DNA from: Pseudorasbora parva | Lineage: Eukaryota; Chordata; Actinopteri; Cypriniformes; Gobionidae | Assembly: GCF_024679245.1 (NCBI RefSeq) | Contig: NC_090185.1 | Span: 4,664,464-4,728,463, forward strand | Length of the DNA stretch: 64,000 bases | Direction of reading: 5' to 3' | Made by a program: the position numbers and the translations under genes | Notes under the pieces: generated by a model | Told to the model about the DNA's origin: nothing | Seen by the model: only the letters and a program-made list of their open reading frames with translations | Database searches by the model: none | Shown here: positions 60,324 through 64,000 of the stretch, piece by piece | How positions within the stretch are numbered: position 1 is the first letter of the stretch | How the letters are laid out: every line of letters starts with the position of its first letter

Positions 60324-60953
60324 AAAAATAAAATAAAGAAACACTTGTTAAAAAATACAATAATATACAGAAACTGCTATATGGCTGAAACAACAAACTG
60401 ATTAAATAATAAGCAATACTAGCAATACGATATTAATTAGTTAGGTCCAGGTTTATTATCCTTAACAAAAAAACAAAAAATTACTTAAACGTGCAAGAAT
60501 CTTCTAAAGCCACGCATTCAAAACACATTCAAATCTGGTGTTGATTACATACATAAGAACAACCTGTCATAGTTCCCTTTCAGTCGGTCACATTCGAAGT
60601 CGGAACCAGGGGCTTAAATTGCATGCCCTTAAAACCATGCGAGTATTGTAAATAATATAATTATATATCCTTATAACGGTGTAAGTAGTAAAAGAATACA
60701 AAAGCAAACGGGGCAAAAAAAAAAGTGTTTTAAGTTTAGAAACATTTTGATTCATACATCCCTTGCCTCAAAGTGGTTTTGATTCACTGTGCACCTCAAG
60801 GACCATGCGTGCTGTCCAATTGGTCACGCAGCTTTTGCCACACAGATTTTGATAGTTAAACTCAATAAAAAAAAGTGGTATGTCAAAGAATTAAGCTGAT
60901 GGGTAATGTGGGTGCAGATGCGAGGTAACCAGCATTAATATTTCTGAAGTAAT
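60324..60953. other. No gene; intron-like sequence of gene 2
   Basis: AT-rich. 'gttccctttcagtcggtcac' at about 60571 resembles a DIRS-type terminal sequence, but no further retroelement sequence follows. Confidence 0.35.
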
Positions 60954-60963
60954 CAGTTAATAT

Positions 60964-61185
60964 GGTAAATGGACTGCATTTATATAGCGCTTTTATCCAA
61001 AGCGCTTTACATTTTGCCTCACATTCACCCATTCATACACCGACGGCGATGTCAGCCATGCAAGGCGCCATCCAGCTCGTCGGGAGCAGCTGGGGTTAGG
61101 TGTCTTGCTCATGGACACTTCGACACTTGGTCAAGTGGAACCGGGGATTGAACCACCACCTACATGAACCACTGAGCCACTGTCG
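60964..61185 (-). mobile_element. tRNA-derived SINE
   Basis: Read on the minus strand it starts with a tRNA-like head: A-box-like TGGCTCAGTGG and B-box GGTTCAATCCC. A body follows, then a tail with AAAGCGCTTTGGATAAAAGCG that resembles L2 LINE 3' ends. A perfect 10-bp target duplication CAGTTAATAT flanks it (60954-60963 and 61186-61195). The LINE-like tail implies mobilisation by an L2-type reverse transcriptase. Confidence 0.88.
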
Positions 61186-61195
61186 CAGTTAATAT

Positions 61196-62189
61196 TTCTC
61201 TAGCACGTTAGTTGTCGTAGCCTATCATGCCTATAGAGAAGAAACCCCTTTCTAGTCCCTGCAGCGCGAACTGTGTCAAAGCATTATTCCGGTTGTATGA
61301 TGAGAGAGAGTTTATTAAACACTTTAATAATCTGTCCAGCAGCGGAAGCAGAATTCGTTATTCTGTACGAAACTATGGAAACACTAAAAGTGGCACGGGT
61401 TGATCTTTGGTTGACCAATCAGCGGAAAGTGGCGTTTCTTGAAAGTCAACACGTGGAAATCGAATATTCAAGCTTTTTTTATCCATATTCTATCCCTGAA
61501 ACTAAACATTTAAAGTCAAGCCGAATTCTTGTTTTAAATTTTTTTGAAAAAACGAAAAATGAATGAATGAGCCATTTTCTAATTTTTCAACTTGATATTA
61601 TATCGAAAACCGAATGGATGTAAAAGTACACGGACATGTGACTCTGTGAAATTTCTTTGAATTGTCATTAATTTAATTCCACTTTCTGTCATTCAAATTC
61701 AACTTCATGTGGGGCAGAGTCAATTCGATTCAAATTCAAATTCAAATTCATGAATTGAATGGAGGCCAATTCTGAATTTTGCACAAGCCTGTTGGTTTCA
61801 AAGCAAAATGTAAAAGTGCCTGTTTAAGTAAATTTGTCATTGTACTGTTGTCTTCTTGTGTTTTTCATTAAGAATATAGGCTAATGAACCCACAGCAACT
61901 GTCATCCCTGAATTGGAGTTAATTCTAAACCAAATGTATATGCGCACACCTGCCTTATCAGATCGATTTGCTCAATATGATAAGTGGCAGATCAGATGAC
62001 TTGCTATGGCTGAATATCTAATATATCTGAATATAGTATAAAATACTATATGGAGAAAAAAAATTCCCCCTCTATTTCTCCTTTCTTCTTTCCTTTTCTG
62101 GTCTTTGCTACTCTGAGCAGTGTACAAATCTTGGTATTTAGGGCACTTTTTGTGTTTCGTTGCCTCTTCTTGACGGATCGCTTCCTGTT
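61196..62189. other. No gene recognised
   Basis: Includes a short 'attcaa' hexamer repeat near 61727-61760. The short frame at 61273-61566 has no recognisable domain. Confidence 0.4.
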
Positions 62190-62258
62190 CTCCTGAGTTG
62201 TAAGTCGCTTTGGATAAAAGCGTCTGCTAAATGCATAAATGTAAATGTAAATGTAGGA
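62190..62258 (+). mobile_element. L2-type LINE or SINE 3' tail fragment
   Basis: 'gtcgctttggataaaagcgt' and 'ctgctaaatgcataaatg', then three 'taaatg' units: the conserved 3' end and terminal short repeats of fish L2-related elements, 5'-truncated. Confidence 0.7.
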
Positions 62259-62315
62259 AGCAAGATAATTTGATAATTATATTATGACTGCGTGGTGAAC
62301 CTTATATTTAAACTA

Positions 62316-63960
62316 CAGTCCCTGACAAAAGTATTGTCGCTTGTGTACAAATTGACCTAAAGTGCCGCTGAAATATATTTTTAATCAAGGTTTTTTTTAC
62401 AAGAAATGGCTCATTTTAATCCCACCAGCTTTTGTGATAATGTTTCAGTGAAAAACTAAACTTTCAAAAAGTATTCTAATATTCACAGCTCGGTAAAGCC
62501 CATTGAGTCAATTTTTGCAAAGACATAAGTTTTGTCACCTTGTCATATGAGCTTCAACTGTGACTAATAATGGATCAATAAGGTCTCAAGTGTGTATAAA
62601 AAGAACCCCAGTACACTAGACCTTCACATCAACTGCAACTAGACCTCTGCAAACATGCCTAAGATTCACCCAGAGACTAAAGTTTTGATTATCAAGAGGC
62701 TGAAGACCAGATCCATTGCTGATGTGGCAGACACCTTCAGTGTGTCTCAGCGTCAAGTACAGAGGATTAAAAAAAGATTTGAAGAGACTGGAGACGTTTT
62801 TGACAAGCCCAGGTCAGGCAGACCCCGCAAGACAACTGCTCGAGAGGACCGTTTGTTGGCTCGAAAATCTAAGGCCAGCCCATTTTCCACTGCAGCAGAG
62901 CTCCACGAGACCTGGTCACCTGAAGTCCCTGTGTCAACCACAACAGTTTGTCGGATTCTGTCTCGAAATGGCCTCCATGGTCGAATCAGTGCCCAGAAGC
63001 CAGCACTAAACAAAAGACAATTGAAAAACCGTGTGGCATTTGCCAAGGCCCACAGCCTGCTAAAAGGATGGACGCTGGAAAAGTGGCAGAAGGTGGATTT
63101 TTCAGATGAATCTTCTGTTGAATTACACCACAGTCGCCGCAAATATTGCAGGAGACCTACTGGTGCCCGAATGGATCTGAGATTCACCCAGAAAACAGTG
63201 AAGTTTGGTGGCGGAAAAATCATGGTCTGGGGTTACATCAAGTATGGGGGTGTGCGAGAGACCTGCAGGGTGGAAGGCAACATCAATAGTCTAAAATACC
63301 AAGAAATCTTAGCTACCTCTTATATTCCCAACCATAAAAGAGGCCAAATTCTGCAGCAGGACGGTGCTCCATCGCATACTTCCATCTCCACATCAAAGTT
63401 CCTCAAGGCGAAGAAGATCAAGATGCTCCAGGATTGGCCAGCCCAGTCACCAGACATGAACATCATTGAGCATATGTGGGGTAGGATGAAAGAGGGCGCT
63501 TGGAAGACGAAACCAAAGAATACTGATGAACTCTGGGAGGCATGCAAGACTGCTTTCTTAGCTATTCCTGATGACTTCATCAATAAATTGTATGAATCCT
63601 TGCCAAACCGCATGGATGCAGTCCTTCAAGCTCATGGAAGTCATACAAGATATTAAATTTGGATCTCACAGCACCACAACTTAATTTGCTGACATATTAT
63701 TATTAGTATTTGCTGTAAATTTGTTCAATTTCTGTATAGGCGACAAAACTTTTGTCTTGCCAAAATTTGACCTTTCCGTCTTGATTAAATGATAAATATT
63801 TTTTTCTGTGAACATTATTTATTTCAGTGCATTAAACATCATTTGGGAGGGTTTTAGCTTTTCATATGAGCTATTTCTAACAACAATTAATTAATTAAAA
63901 GTCAGGTTAATATCAGGTATTTCTAGAAAATAGATACGCGACAAGACTTGTCAGGGACTG
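62316..63960 (+). mobile_element. Complete Tc1/mariner-type transposon with intact transposase
   Basis: Inverted ends CAGTCCCTGACAAAAGT (left) and the complement CAGTCCCTGACAAGTCTTG (right), flanked by TA (62314-62315 and 63961-63962). Second, internal motifs 'aagttttgtcacc' (about 62528) and 'cgacaaaacttttgtc' (about 63740) sit about 200 bp in, an IR/DR layout with two likely binding sites per end. Length 1645 bp, one complete gene. All parts expected of an autonomous element are present. Confidence 0.93.
62655..63656 (+). CDS. Tc1/mariner-type transposase, DD35E, uninterrupted
   Basis: 333 residues, full length for the family. The paired helix-turn-helix DNA-binding region covers about residues 1-115 (KTRSIADVADTFSVSQRQVQ; then STTTVCRILSRNGLHGR), with the basic link KPRSGRPRKT. 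The catalytic triad: D in KVDFSDESSV, D in LQQDGAPSHTS, E in PDMNIIEHMW. I count 35 residues between the last two, so DD35E rather than the DD34E of most Tc1 elements. The glycine-rich box is GGGKIMVWGYI. The start ATG at 62655 follows a short leader and matches the family N-terminus. No stop or frameshift is visible. Confidence 0.93.
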   Translation: MPKIHPETKVLIIKRLKTRSIADVADTFSVSQRQVQRIKKRFEETGDVFDKPRSGRPRKTTAREDRLLARKSKASPFSTAAELHETWSPEVPVSTTTVCRILSRNGLHGRISAQKPALNKRQLKNRVAFAKAHSLLKGWTLEKWQKVDFSDESSVELHHSRRKYCRRPTGARMDLRFTQKTVKFGGGKIMVWGYIKYGGVRETCRVEGNINSLKYQEILATSYIPNHKRGQILQQDGAPSHTSISTSKFLKAKKIKMLQDWPAQSPDMNIIEHMWGRMKEGAWKTKPKNTDELWEACKTAFLAIPDDFINKLYESLPNRMDAVLQAHGSHTRY

Positions 63961-64000
63961 TAGTATCGCTTTGTGTTGTTGGTCAGATAAAATGACAGAG

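Noticed and set aside
60571..60625. Start of another DIRS or LTR element
   Set aside because: Only about 40 bp resemble a terminal sequence; no further element sequence follows.
61273..61566. 97-residue plus-strand frame
   Set aside because: No domain, no splice context and composition typical of noncoding sequence.

Overview
The window looks like teleost, most likely cyprinid, nuclear DNA. It is very rich in CA/TG microsatellites and in Tc1, hAT-like, TTAA-target, CR1/L2 LINE and DIRS elements, and it carries fish-type MHC class I exons. It has no prokaryotic features. The genus assignment is an inference from repeat content, not from a search.

Bases 1-15900 are intergenic or intronic and made almost entirely of repeats. 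They hold two hAT-type elements (454-1851, and 1938-3465 with another element nested in it), a decayed Tc1 transposase (5374-6125), dense microsatellites, a degenerate ~41-bp repeat (9185-9835) related to the large satellite further on, a tandemly copied TG-linked module (12.6-13.07 kb) and a hairpin element (14299-14432). Bases 16427-21284 are a very homogeneous 21-bp satellite of about 231 units. Because 21 is a multiple of 3, it reads through as a 1672-codon open frame. A second, unrelated 21-bp satellite fills about 25030-28373 and lies between directly repeated ~170-bp flanks. A 281-bp-arm inverted repeat lies at 29698-30694.

Bases 32000-60330 carry the only host gene material I can support: an MHC class I locus on the minus strand. 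Alpha-1 (44707-44973), alpha-2 (44333-44611) and alpha-3 (37577-37855) exons are open, in phase 1-1 and bordered by good splice sites. A transmembrane exon copy at 34667-34741 has lost frame and has a Tc1 element (33120-34663) inserted in its splice donor. An intact-looking transmembrane exon of a second class I gene lies at 60232-60320, with paralogous downstream sequence, so the locus looks like a head-to-tail array cut by the right window edge. The class I introns and spacers are filled by a broken DIRS retrotransposon (37938-42460), two CR1/L2-type LINEs (48205-54331 and 54755-58400), TTAA-target elements, and a hAT with a BED-finger remnant (45970-47052).

The right end holds a tRNA-derived SINE with a perfect 10-bp target duplication (60964-61185) and a complete Tc1/mariner-type transposon (62316-63960). 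The transposon has an uninterrupted 333-residue transposase with DD35E spacing and is the most intact mobile gene here. The best candidates for something unusual are the broken class I transmembrane exon with a transposon in its splice donor, the frame-preserving 21-bp satellite, the long foldback repeat, the 44-bp direct repeat around the first LINE, and the DD35E transposon.
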